Source of the DNA: an uncultured Muribaculaceae bacterium
GTDB lineage: Bacteria > Bacteroidota > Bacteroidia > Bacteroidales > Muribaculaceae
Length of the DNA: 64,000 nucleotides
Assembly (NCBI GenBank): GCA_910578385.1
Contig: CAJTQV010000013.1
Coordinates: 1-64,000 of the forward strand
Direction: 5' to 3'
Made by a program: the position numbers and the translations under genes. Below, in pieces: positions 55,548 through 63,080 of this stretch (position 1 is its first letter; every line of letters starts with the position of its first letter). Below the pieces are notes generated by a model. The model worked only from the letters and a program-made list of their open reading frames with translations, made no database searches and had not been told where the DNA came from.

Positions 55548-55909
55548 CGCTTGTGGTGCCTGTGATGCTTGCGGGCCTGCTTGTGTTGTTTCTTCATTTC
55601 CTTGTGATAAGCCTTGCGGGCTTCCTTGACCGCTTTGTGATGGGCTTTCCCGCTACGGTATTGACGTTTATGCTTTTTGTGATGTTTCTTGTGGGGACGT
55701 TTGTGGTAATGTCCATAAGCGTCGTAATACCCTTCTGACGTATAGACGGTATTGAAATAAGGGGTGGATACACCCACACCGGTGCCGAACGGGTTTGTTG
55801 AGATTGTCACGCCCGGGTTCGAGTTGGTACTGAAAGTGAAAGTCTGCGCGAGGCCACCGACCGGCAGTGCGATCAGTGCGGCGAGAACAAAAGCGGCGAG
55901 TTTTTTCAT
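55544..55909 (-). CDS. Small secreted Lys/His-rich protein
   Basis: From the ATG at 55909 it has 121 residues: a signal peptide (MKKLAAFVLAALIALPVGGL), a Ser/Thr/Gly/Asn-rich stretch (about 22-60) and a C-terminal half made mainly of Lys, His and Arg (for example RPHKKHHKKHKRQY). It is strongly basic and could bind metals, anionic glycans or DNA in the periplasm; this is inference only. The frame stays open upstream to 55975. I know no named family for it. Confidence 0.7.
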   Translation of the reverse strand: MKKLAAFVLAALIALPVGGLAQTFTFSTNSNPGVTISTNPFGTGVGVSTPYFNTVYTSEGYYDAYGHYHKRPHKKHHKKHKRQYRSGKAHHKAVKEARKAYHKEMKKQHKQARKHHRHHKR

Positions 55910-56003
55910 AGCGTATAGTGTTGCGACCACCGGCCCGGGCAACCCCCGTTTCAGTCGGTCAATGGTTCTATACATAATACACCCGAATGTTCTTCGAGGT
56001 TCA

Positions 56004-56762
56004 TTATAAATCCCCCAGCCATTGTTTGAACATAGATATGCGGTCTTTGCTCACGGTTACAAATTCTTCTGGATATCCTTTGACTGAAACTTTAAGTTTT
56101 CTGGGGGATAACAGAGAAATTTTGTTAATCTGATTGATGTTGACAATGTGAGACCTTGAGGTTCTGAAAAAATACTTAGGATTAAGCTCGCTTTCCAATT
56201 TATCGAGTGTGGCTTTGTAAGTGTGCATTGTGCCATCGTTGCAGTAGATGGAAGTTTCTTTGCCTAAGGTAGTTATCAATGAGATGTCTTCATATGAAAT
56301 TGAAATGAGAGTGTCTCGATAGTGTAGTAAGAAGCGTTCTTTCCACTTTCGGTGACGATTGGACATTTGTTCAGCAAGATTGAGCAGGGTGTCCTGAGTC
56401 ATGCTTGAGCGTATTTTGTCAATTTTTCCAACCGCATCGGATAGTTTCTCTGTGCTTACTGGCTTCAGTAAATATGATATGCCGTTAAAGTTAAATGCCT
56501 CGATGGCATATTCATCATATGCTGTCAGGAAGATAACTGGAATAAATTTAGGCATGAGAGCCAAAGCTTCAAAACTCAATCCGTCAATTAGTCTTATGTC
56601 AGAGATTATTGCGTCGGGAAGATCCTGTGTTGAGAAATATTCTTTGCATTCAACTATGCTTGTCAGAGGTCCATCCATGATTATATCCATATTGATTTGA
56701 CCAAGTTGTCTGGCAAGACGCGTTGCGCTATTTTTCTCGTCTTCTATTATTAAAATTTTCAT
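56004..56762 (-). CDS. LytTR-family response regulator
   Basis: Two-component transcription regulator of the LytR/AlgR type. The 252-residue protein has a receiver domain with acidic pocket (E7, D8), phosphoacceptor Asp55 in ISDIRL, T80 and K100, and a C-terminal LytTR DNA-binding domain (about 145-250; FFRTSRSHIVNI is typical). Its ATG overlaps the kinase TGA (ATGA), so the two are coupled. Its targets are unknown; the two secreted proteins upstream are good candidates. Confidence 0.93.
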   Translation of the reverse strand: MKILIIEDEKNSATRLARQLGQINMDIIMDGPLTSIVECKEYFSTQDLPDAIISDIRLIDGLSFEALALMPKFIPVIFLTAYDEYAIEAFNFNGISYLLKPVSTEKLSDAVGKIDKIRSSMTQDTLLNLAEQMSNRHRKWKERFLLHYRDTLISISYEDISLITTLGKETSIYCNDGTMHTYKATLDKLESELNPKYFFRTSRSHIVNINQINKISLLSPRKLKVSVKGYPEEFVTVSKDRISMFKQWLGDL

Positions 56763-57838
56763 ATGTTAGTCTTTGTCATGGGAATAATTACAGAGAAGTG
56801 AGTCTCGGACTCATTTATTATAAGGTCTTTTCCAAGAGCCAGTCTAACTCGGTTCTTAAGATTTGACAGTCCATGTCCTGTTGATTGGCATGATGTGACG
56901 GGAACTTTGTTATTTGTTATTACTATCCTTTCGCCTTCTATGGAGACCTTGATTTTTAATGGGTTGTCCTGAAATGCTCCATTGTGTTTTATGGCATTTT
57001 CAATTAACAATTGTAGTGAGGCTGGAGGTAATAAATGATTATCCTGAGGCTTGCCGGATATATATAATGAAATATGTTCTCCTCGCCGGATTTTCATAAG
57101 TGAGAAGTATGTGGAGGCATAATTAATTTCTTCGGATAGATTTATGAGGTCTTTGTCTGCATTTTGCAGAATATAATGGTAAGTTTCAGCCAGCGAAACA
57201 GTAAAATGTTCCGCAAGAGCAGGATTGGATGTTGTGAGTTCTGCTAGCGTATTGAGACTGTTGAAAAGGAAATGAGGGCTTAGCTGTTCTTTTAAGGTGC
57301 TGTATTTTAGTTGGAGTATCTGTTGTTGTCGCTCGGCAAGTTCAATTTCTGCTCGATGGCTTTGGGCTTTGAGATCCCTGTTGCGTTTTAGAAAAACGGT
57401 ACACGCATAATATGAACATACGAGAATTGAAACCAAAGCATAACCAAAAATTCCTTTTATGTCGAATATCTGGTTGTTGGTTAAATCGTAATAGTATCGA
57501 AAAAGAATGCGTGTTCCTATGGCGGCACCATTCTCGATTGTAAGTAATATGGCGCTGAATATGAGAATACGACCGAATGAGTATTGTGTCAGTATGATTT
57601 TCATGCACCAGTGGCAAAAGAGAATGGAGAGTTGTACGAATGCTAAGCAGAAAGTGAAATCTGCTGCGAAGTCGGCGAGTAGGGACAGGCAAGATACGTG
57701 TTTAATACTTGGCTTGATTCCAAAAATAAAAAAGCCCGTTATATTTATAATGATAACCGAAATGAATGTCAGCACAATGACGTGAGATAATTTCTGCATT
57801 CGAAAAGCAGACCCGTTTATCCATTCAGCTGTTTTCAT
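56759..57838 (-). CDS. LytS/YehU-type sensor histidine kinase
   Basis: Membrane sensor kinase of the His_kinase family. From the ATG at 57838 it has 359 residues: four or more hydrophobic segments in the first ~150, a short helix, then the phospho-acceptor motif PHFLFNSLNTL (His at ~189) and an ATP-binding domain with ENAIKHN and GHGLSNLKNRV. No extracytoplasmic sensor domain is seen, so the signal is probably sensed in the membrane. An upstream extension to 57937 is open but unlikely. Confidence 0.9.
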   Translation of the reverse strand: MKTAEWINGSAFRMQKLSHVIVLTFISVIIINITGFFIFGIKPSIKHVSCLSLLADFAADFTFCLAFVQLSILFCHWCMKIILTQYSFGRILIFSAILLTIENGAAIGTRILFRYYYDLTNNQIFDIKGIFGYALVSILVCSYYACTVFLKRNRDLKAQSHRAEIELAERQQQILQLKYSTLKEQLSPHFLFNSLNTLAELTTSNPALAEHFTVSLAETYHYILQNADKDLINLSEEINYASTYFSLMKIRRGEHISLYISGKPQDNHLLPPASLQLLIENAIKHNGAFQDNPLKIKVSIEGERIVITNNKVPVTSCQSTGHGLSNLKNRVRLALGKDLIINESETHFSVIIPMTKTNI

Positions 57839-57922
57839 ACATACGAAATTAGTAATTTTGTGACTAATATCCAAATTGATTTTGTGGTATTTTGAACTGT
57901 ATGTACTGCTTGTAAATGAGAT

Positions 57923-57966
57923 ATTCCAAAGAATCACAGGTATTTGTTCCGGCGATTCTTTGGAAT
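57923..57966 (-). terminator. Hairpin between the lipoprotein and kinase genes
   Basis: A perfect 13-bp inverted repeat, ATTCCAAAGAATC (57923-57935) and its complement (57954-57966), with an 18-nt loop. It lies between the lipoprotein stop and the kinase start and has no strong U-tract. It may act as a partial terminator or processing site that lowers kinase/regulator levels. Confidence 0.5.
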
Positions 57967-57999
57967 GGATTCGTATTGAGTTGGTTGATGTTGTCCTTA

Positions 58000-59013
58000 T
58001 TATTTATTATACGGTAAGTTGACGATAACGTCTGTTGATTTGCTGTATTCGCATTTTGGAACTATGCAATTATTTATTACTGTCGTAATAATATTGTCGT
58101 TGGCGTCAAATTCGGCACTCATGTCTGTCCATGTGTGAATAGTACCTGTTACTGATGCTCCAGTTGCGTGGCCGAAGATAATATCAATCTTGTTCTTTTT
58201 GTGAGTCCAGTATCTGGGAAAATACGTAACTGATCTTGTGACATTTGCGAGATATGGTTCAAATATTAGATCTCTATTGGGGTCTATTTTCCAACCATAC
58301 CACATTTTTTTGTCCACTCTCATCAGGATTTGAACAGTGTCATATTTTCTCGATATGGTGAATTTTACTCGCTTATGTCGTTTGGGTTTGATCACATAAC
58401 TGTTTATGTAAGTAGGATTGTTGGCTCTGGTTGCAGCTTTCGTTTCTATAGATGAAAGAAGTTTTACACTTTCAGGTAAATCGAAGTCCTCTAATTTGCA
58501 TACTTTATTGCCGACAACATACTCGCCATTTCTATTTGCGATGTATTCCAGATCTTTTAATGAGGATGTTGGCGCGTACAATGAAAGATCTGATTCGTCG
58601 AGATAGTTACTGATTAGTCTTCCTGCGTATTTCTCAACGAATTTTGAATAGGCAAATCTGAATTCCTCCTCGGTTTTTGAAGCCTCTCCTATGGAGTCGA
58701 GTTCGGCATCTGCTATATCTTCAAGAGACGCAAGACTCGATATGCCCACAAGTTTGGTGTATTCTTTTTTCCCTTCAGAATCCATTGAAGCAAGCACTGA
58801 TTGGTATGAGTTTAGAGCTTTTTCTGATGAGAAAGCAAGAGTGGGAGTGGCGTCGGGTTCATTGGCCCGAGTCGTTTCAACAATTTCCCCGTCTTTTACA
58901 AAGACAACTTTTACAGGTGATTGACTTGATTGTGAGTCCTCAATGGGGATGTCGTTAGTGCATGATGCAAAGACAATGGTCATAAGTGCAAGACATGCTG
59001 TTTTGAAAATCAT
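58000..59013 (-). CDS. Lipoprotein of unknown function
   Basis: The 337-residue protein has a lipoprotein signal peptide with lipobox FASC (Cys18). After the Cys come acidic residues, which in Bacteroidetes can favour surface export. The rest is mixed helix and beta; I recognise no domain for certain. It lies 17 bp after the beta-barrel gene and upstream of the kinase/regulator pair. Confidence 0.75.
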   Translation of the reverse strand: MIFKTACLALMTIVFASCTNDIPIEDSQSSQSPVKVVFVKDGEIVETTRANEPDATPTLAFSSEKALNSYQSVLASMDSEGKKEYTKLVGISSLASLEDIADAELDSIGEASKTEEEFRFAYSKFVEKYAGRLISNYLDESDLSLYAPTSSLKDLEYIANRNGEYVVGNKVCKLEDFDLPESVKLLSSIETKAATRANNPTYINSYVIKPKRHKRVKFTISRKYDTVQILMRVDKKMWYGWKIDPNRDLIFEPYLANVTRSVTYFPRYWTHKKNKIDIIFGHATGASVTGTIHTWTDMSAEFDANDNIITTVINNCIVPKCEYSKSTDVIVNLPYNK

Positions 59014-59030
59014 TCCTTTCTTTTTTTATT

Positions 59031-59687
59031 TTAGAATTTATATCCAACATTTAGGGAAAATACTTGTGAGCGACCTATCGGAGTGAAGTTTTTAACAGGG
59101 GTGTTGAATTGGTATTGGTAACCAAGTGTAATAAGATAGTGAGTGCTGATTTCAATTCCTATGCGTCCGTCTATGCCGACTTCAAATCTTTTCATGGCAT
59201 ATGTTTCATCTGAATAGATATTTGAGATTGAATATTTCTCAGTAGCGGACTCTGTTGTTGGCGATTGCGTGATATACTCGCACTCCCCTGTTCCGAATAG
59301 TCCTATGCCAAGATATGGACCGGCTGCTATTCTGAGGTTTATGGTATTTCCAAGCGCAGTACTGAAGCCTGCATGTAAAGGCAGTTGTAGTGAGTATGGA
59401 GTTGCTTTTTGAGTCAGTTCGACTCCCTTGTCAGCATTTCCATTTTCAAAGAAGTATCGTTCCTTGGTTTCCCATGGTGCTGAGGTTAATTTCAGCGCAG
59501 CATCGGCATACCAATGCTTGTTGATAATCATTTCTCCGAATACGCCGACATTGAATCCGGACCGGGCATTTGTTGCGCCCGTTGGATATGATATATTCCA
59601 GCCGGCTTCTACTCCACCGTAGAATTTCTGTGCATAAGTGCAGATAGGCACCAATGTAATTGTGATAAAAATTAACAATCTTTTCAT
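59031..59687 (-). CDS. Outer-membrane beta-barrel protein
   Basis: The 218-residue protein has a signal peptide (LLIFITITLVPICTYAQ) followed by alternating amphipathic strands and a terminal Phe (NVGYKF), typical of small PorT-like or OmpW-size barrels. Strands such as GFNVGVFGEMIINKHWYADA and RIGIEISTHYLITLGY are characteristic. It is the first gene of a four-gene unit with a lipoprotein and a LytTR two-component pair, and has a near-consensus promoter 115 bp upstream. Confidence 0.83.
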   Translation of the reverse strand: MKRLLIFITITLVPICTYAQKFYGGVEAGWNISYPTGATNARSGFNVGVFGEMIINKHWYADAALKLTSAPWETKERYFFENGNADKGVELTQKATPYSLQLPLHAGFSTALGNTINLRIAAGPYLGIGLFGTGECEYITQSPTTESATEKYSISNIYSDETYAMKRFEVGIDGRIGIEISTHYLITLGYQYQFNTPVKNFTPIGRSQVFSLNVGYKF

Positions 59688-59801
59688 GACTGAGTGTTAG
59701 TTTGTTTTATGATGCTTGAATACACAATCTTGAGTTGGAACACAGGATGTTAATCCAGTTCATAACTGAGATTGTTTTCAATAGGTCATTGTTTTCGAAT
59801 G

Positions 59802-59832
59802 CAAAATTATAATATGTTTATGTCTTGTGAAA
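59802..59832 (-). promoter_or_regulatory. Promoter of the beta-barrel/lipoprotein/kinase/regulator unit
   Basis: On the minus strand TTTC (59832-59829), 19 bp, TAATTTTG (59809-59802): exact -7, one mismatch in -33. The leader would be about 110 nt. Confidence 0.6.
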
Positions 59833-59967
59833 GGATAAATGGATAAAGCGGACAAATATATAGTTGAAATGGTATGAGAGTATCCTGAATCGGCTGATTT
59901 AAATTTTAATAATAAGAAATATTTGACTGATGCCGTGCGGCTTTAAACTCAAGAAAGTGATAAAATA

Positions 59968-60000
59968 AAAGCTGCCGGTGAGGTTGTCTCCGGCAGCTTT
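59968..60000 (-). terminator. Intrinsic terminator after ugd
   Basis: AAAGCTGCCGG (59968-59978) pairs perfectly with 59990-60000, loop 11 nt. On the minus strand the stem is followed by TTATTTTATC, a U-rich tail. Confidence 0.8.
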
Positions 60001-60039
60001 GTTGCGTTATGATGTTGTGGCGAATCGGGTGCGGCGGGG

Positions 60040-61347
60040 TCAGTCGCGGCAGAAGAGGTCGCGGGTGTAGACCTTGCCGGAGACATCGGAGAGGATGTCG
60101 TCGTAGCGGTTGGCTATGATGGCGTCGCAGCCAGATTTGAAGGCTTCGATGTCGTTGACAACTCGGCTTCCGAAGAAGGTGCTGCCATCCTCAAGGGTGG
60201 GCTCGTAGATAATCACATTTACTCCTTTGGCCTTGATGCGCTTCATGACACCCTGGATTGACGACTGGCGGAAGTTGTCGCTGTTCGACTTCATGGTCAG
60301 ACGGTATACGCCGATTGTGCATCCGCGCTCGGCCGATTCGTTGAAGTCGCGGCCGCTTGAATAGTCGTACCATCCTGCCATCTTGAGCACCTGGTCGGCT
60401 ATGAATTCCTTGCGGGTGCGGTTGCTCTGCACGATGGCCGACATCATGTTCTGCGGCACGTCGGCGTAGTTGGCGAGAAGCTGTTTCGTGTCTTTGGGCA
60501 GACAGTAGCCTCCGTAGCCGAACGACGGGTTATTGTAGTGAGTGCCGATGCGCGGGTCGAGACCGATGCCCTCTATTATGGCCTTGGAATCAAGACCTTT
60601 GACCTCGGCGTAGGTGTCGAGCTCGTTGAAGTAGCTCACGCGCAGGGCCAGATAGGTGTTGGCGAAAAGCTTGACAGCCTCGGCCTCTTTCAGTCCCATG
60701 TACAGGGTGGGGATGTCCTCTTTGATCGCACCTTGTTTTAGAAGGTCGGCGAAATGGTGGGCCGCCTCGTCGAGCATGGGAATGTCGGCGAGTGCCATGA
60801 CTGCCTCGTTCTCCTCGTGGAAGTCCTCCTTGGTGATGAGCTTGGGTATGCCGACGATGATGCGCGACGGGTAGAGGTTGTCGTACAGAGCCTTGCTCTC
60901 GCGCAGGAATTCCGGTGCGAAAAGCAGGTTGAGACGTTTTACGCCGCGACGGTAATACTTGGAGTACATGTTGCGGCAGAAACCGACAGGTATGGTTGAT
61001 TTGACCACAATCACAGCGTCGGGGTTGACCTCAAGCACGAGGTCGATGACCTCCTCCACGTGCGAAGTGTCGAAATGGTTCTTGTCGGTGTCGTAGTTGG
61101 TCGGGGTGGCTACAACAACGAAATCGGCGTCGGCATATGCCGCGCGGCCGTCGAGTGTGGCCGTCAGGTCAAGCTCTTTTTCAGCAAGATATTTCTCGAT
61201 GTAGTCATCCTGAATGGGAGACTGGCGGCGGTTGAGCATGTCAACCTTCTCGGGAACGACATCTACAGCCGTCACCTTGTTATGTTGCGCCAGGAGAACG
61301 GCGATGCTGAGACCGACGTATCCTGTGCCTGCTACTGCTATTTTCAT
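60040..61347 (-). CDS. ugd: UDP-glucose/nucleotide-sugar 6-dehydrogenase
   Basis: Oxidises a UDP-sugar (probably UDP-glucose) to the uronic acid with 2 NAD+, giving precursors for surface glycans. From the ATG at 61347 (MKIAVAGTGYVGLS) it has 435 residues: the Rossmann motif GTGYVG, the TPTNYD loop, KSTIPVGF, and the catalytic Cys in FGYGGYCLPKDT. Substrate specificity (glucose or ManNAc) cannot be fixed by eye, so the symbol is provisional. It follows the GH3-family gene. Confidence 0.88.
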   Translation of the reverse strand: MKIAVAGTGYVGLSIAVLLAQHNKVTAVDVVPEKVDMLNRRQSPIQDDYIEKYLAEKELDLTATLDGRAAYADADFVVVATPTNYDTDKNHFDTSHVEEVIDLVLEVNPDAVIVVKSTIPVGFCRNMYSKYYRRGVKRLNLLFAPEFLRESKALYDNLYPSRIIVGIPKLITKEDFHEENEAVMALADIPMLDEAAHHFADLLKQGAIKEDIPTLYMGLKEAEAVKLFANTYLALRVSYFNELDTYAEVKGLDSKAIIEGIGLDPRIGTHYNNPSFGYGGYCLPKDTKQLLANYADVPQNMMSAIVQSNRTRKEFIADQVLKMAGWYDYSSGRDFNESAERGCTIGVYRLTMKSNSDNFRQSSIQGVMKRIKAKGVNVIIYEPTLEDGSTFFGSRVVNDIEAFKSGCDAIIANRYDDILSDVSGKVYTRDLFCRD

Positions 61348-61419
61348 TCTATATTGTCTATAGTGATAGTTCTTTATGAACAACGTGCGATGTCCCTGAA
61401 AATTTTATGGACACTCTCG

Positions 61420-62949
61420 TTATTGCTTGCCTATGGAGCTGAGTATGGCGTCGGCGATGGTGCGGTCATTGCTCAGGCGCGGAATCTTGCGCTGTCCGCC
61501 GAGCTTGCCGGTGCCTACCGAACGTAGCCAGCTGTTGAATGTGCCGTCGGGCAGGCTCACAATCTCGGGCGGGTCGAGGAAGATGGTATGGGAGCGTTTG
61601 GCATCGTAGTCGGAATTGACTTTGCGCAGCTCCTCGTCGAGCATCGTGGCGAACAGTGAGGTGTCGGCCGGCGCGCTCAGCCACTCCACGAGCCATTGGT
61701 GACGACCCTTGCTGTGGTCGGTGGCGAATACGGGGGCGGCTGTGTAGTTGCGCACCGCGCACCGTGCACGCCGACATGCCGCCGCTATGGCGCGTTCGGC
61801 GTTTTCCTCCATCAGCTCCTCGCCAAAGGCGTTGATGAATGTCTTCGTGCGTCCGGCCACACGTATCTTGACCGGATTTATGGAGTCTACCCGAACCGTG
61901 TCGCCGAGATGATAACGCCACAGTCCGTTGCTCGATGTTATCAGCATCTCATATACTTTCCCCGCCTCGATTCCCCAGATGGGGAGCGGGTCTGAACCGG
62001 GACGCGACACGTCTATGAATTCATAGAAGATGTCGTTGTCTATGATGAGCAGCATCGAATGGTCGTCCGGCCGGTTCTGAACGGCGAAGAATCCTTCCGA
62101 GGCATTATATGTCTCGACAAAGTGCATCTTGTCCGGGTCGGTCAGCTCGCGGTATATGTCGCGGTATGGCTCGAACGATATGCCACCATGGAAGAATACC
62201 TCAAGATTGGGCCACACGTCGCTGATTTTCTCCACGCCACGGGCCTTGATAACCTCCTTGATTACCGTGAGGAACCATGACGGCACCCCCGACATGTTGG
62301 TGATGTCGGCATATTTCGAGGCTTCGACAAGTGCCGGGAGCTTCTCCTGCCAGTCGGGGAGGAGGGCGGTCCTCATGTCGGGCACGCGGAACTTGTTGGC
62401 CAACGGGTTTATGCGGTTTATGAGCGTGGCGCTGAGGTCGCCTATGCGTACGCGGGGGTCGGCCGGTTTCAGTTCGCTGGCGAAAGAGCCGCCGAGCACG
62501 AAGCCTTTGCCGGCGAAGATCCGCGAGTTCGGATTCATGCGCAGATAGTGGGCCACGGTGTCGGAGGCTCCACGGTAATGGCAGCGGTGCAGGCTGTCGC
62601 GGGTAACGGGTATGAACTTTGAACGGCCTCCTGACGTTCCGGAAGACTGGGCGTAGTTGCGGCAGCGTCCCCGCCAGAGCACGTCGCGCTCGCCGTTGAC
62701 CATGCGTATGACATCCTCGCGGATATCCTCGTACTGTACGGGTGCGACACGGTCGGTAAAGAGCCTGTAGGGATCTGCTGACCGGGCTATCTCTCCGAAT
62801 GCATGTCGCTTACCGACCTCTGTGTGTGTGGCACGGCGTGTCAGGCTGCGGAGCAGTCCGGCTTGAATGTCGGCGGTGCGGGTGTCCCAGCTGTCGGTGC
62901 GGGACGCCTCGCGCAGAAAGAGAGGTCTTGCAATCGGTGTAAAATTCAT
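61420..62949 (-). CDS. GH3 (auxin-responsive promoter) family protein
   Basis: Belongs to the GH3 acyl-adenylate/amidosynthetase superfamily, found in many Bacteroidetes with unknown substrates. From the ATG at 62949 (MNFTPIARPLF) it has 509 residues. The ATP-binding signature SSGTSGGRSKFIPVT and the later motifs YNASEGFFAVQ and LWRYHLGDTV are typical. The frame is open upstream to 63198, but that extension crosses the promoter region of the divergent glycosyltransferase and looks spurious. Confidence 0.88.
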   Translation of the reverse strand: MNFTPIARPLFLREASRTDSWDTRTADIQAGLLRSLTRRATHTEVGKRHAFGEIARSADPYRLFTDRVAPVQYEDIREDVIRMVNGERDVLWRGRCRNYAQSSGTSGGRSKFIPVTRDSLHRCHYRGASDTVAHYLRMNPNSRIFAGKGFVLGGSFASELKPADPRVRIGDLSATLINRINPLANKFRVPDMRTALLPDWQEKLPALVEASKYADITNMSGVPSWFLTVIKEVIKARGVEKISDVWPNLEVFFHGGISFEPYRDIYRELTDPDKMHFVETYNASEGFFAVQNRPDDHSMLLIIDNDIFYEFIDVSRPGSDPLPIWGIEAGKVYEMLITSSNGLWRYHLGDTVRVDSINPVKIRVAGRTKTFINAFGEELMEENAERAIAAACRRARCAVRNYTAAPVFATDHSKGRHQWLVEWLSAPADTSLFATMLDEELRKVNSDYDAKRSHTIFLDPPEIVSLPDGTFNSWLRSVGTGKLGGQRKIPRLSNDRTIADAILSSIGKQ

Positions 62950-62960
62950 AATGGGCAATA

Positions 62961-62987
62961 TGGTCCCGGGGGTATGCCCCGGCCTAC
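62961..62987. repeat. Palindromic repeat upstream of the GH3-family gene
   Basis: CCGGGG (62966-62971) and CCCCGG (62977-62982) with a 5-nt loop. On the minus strand it reads GTAGGCCGGGGCATACCCCC, which resembles the element at 5814-5870 (GTAGGGTCGCGGCATGCC). Possibly two members of a REP-like family. Confidence 0.4.
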
Positions 62988-63068
62988 TACTTAAAACGTT
63001 CAAAACGTTAAAAAGATATTTGGCGGTAAATTTTTTATGAATTGGACTCCAAATAGGGAAAAATTCCG

Positions 63069-63076
63069 TAATTTTG
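63069..63076 (+). promoter_or_regulatory. Candidate -7 box next to the glycosyltransferase start
   Basis: TAATTTTG (63069-63076) is an exact -7 box just 4 bp before the ATG at 63081. No -33 match occurs at 19-20 bp. If used, the message would be leaderless. Confidence 0.3.
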
Positions 63077-63080
63077 TGAT

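Larger units (their letters stand above)
59688..60039. other. Gene-free stretch between the beta-barrel gene and ugd
   Basis: 352 bp without a coding sequence. It holds the promoter of the beta-barrel unit (59802-59832) and the terminator of ugd (59968-60000). The AT-rich remainder shows nothing I recognise. Confidence 0.6.
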
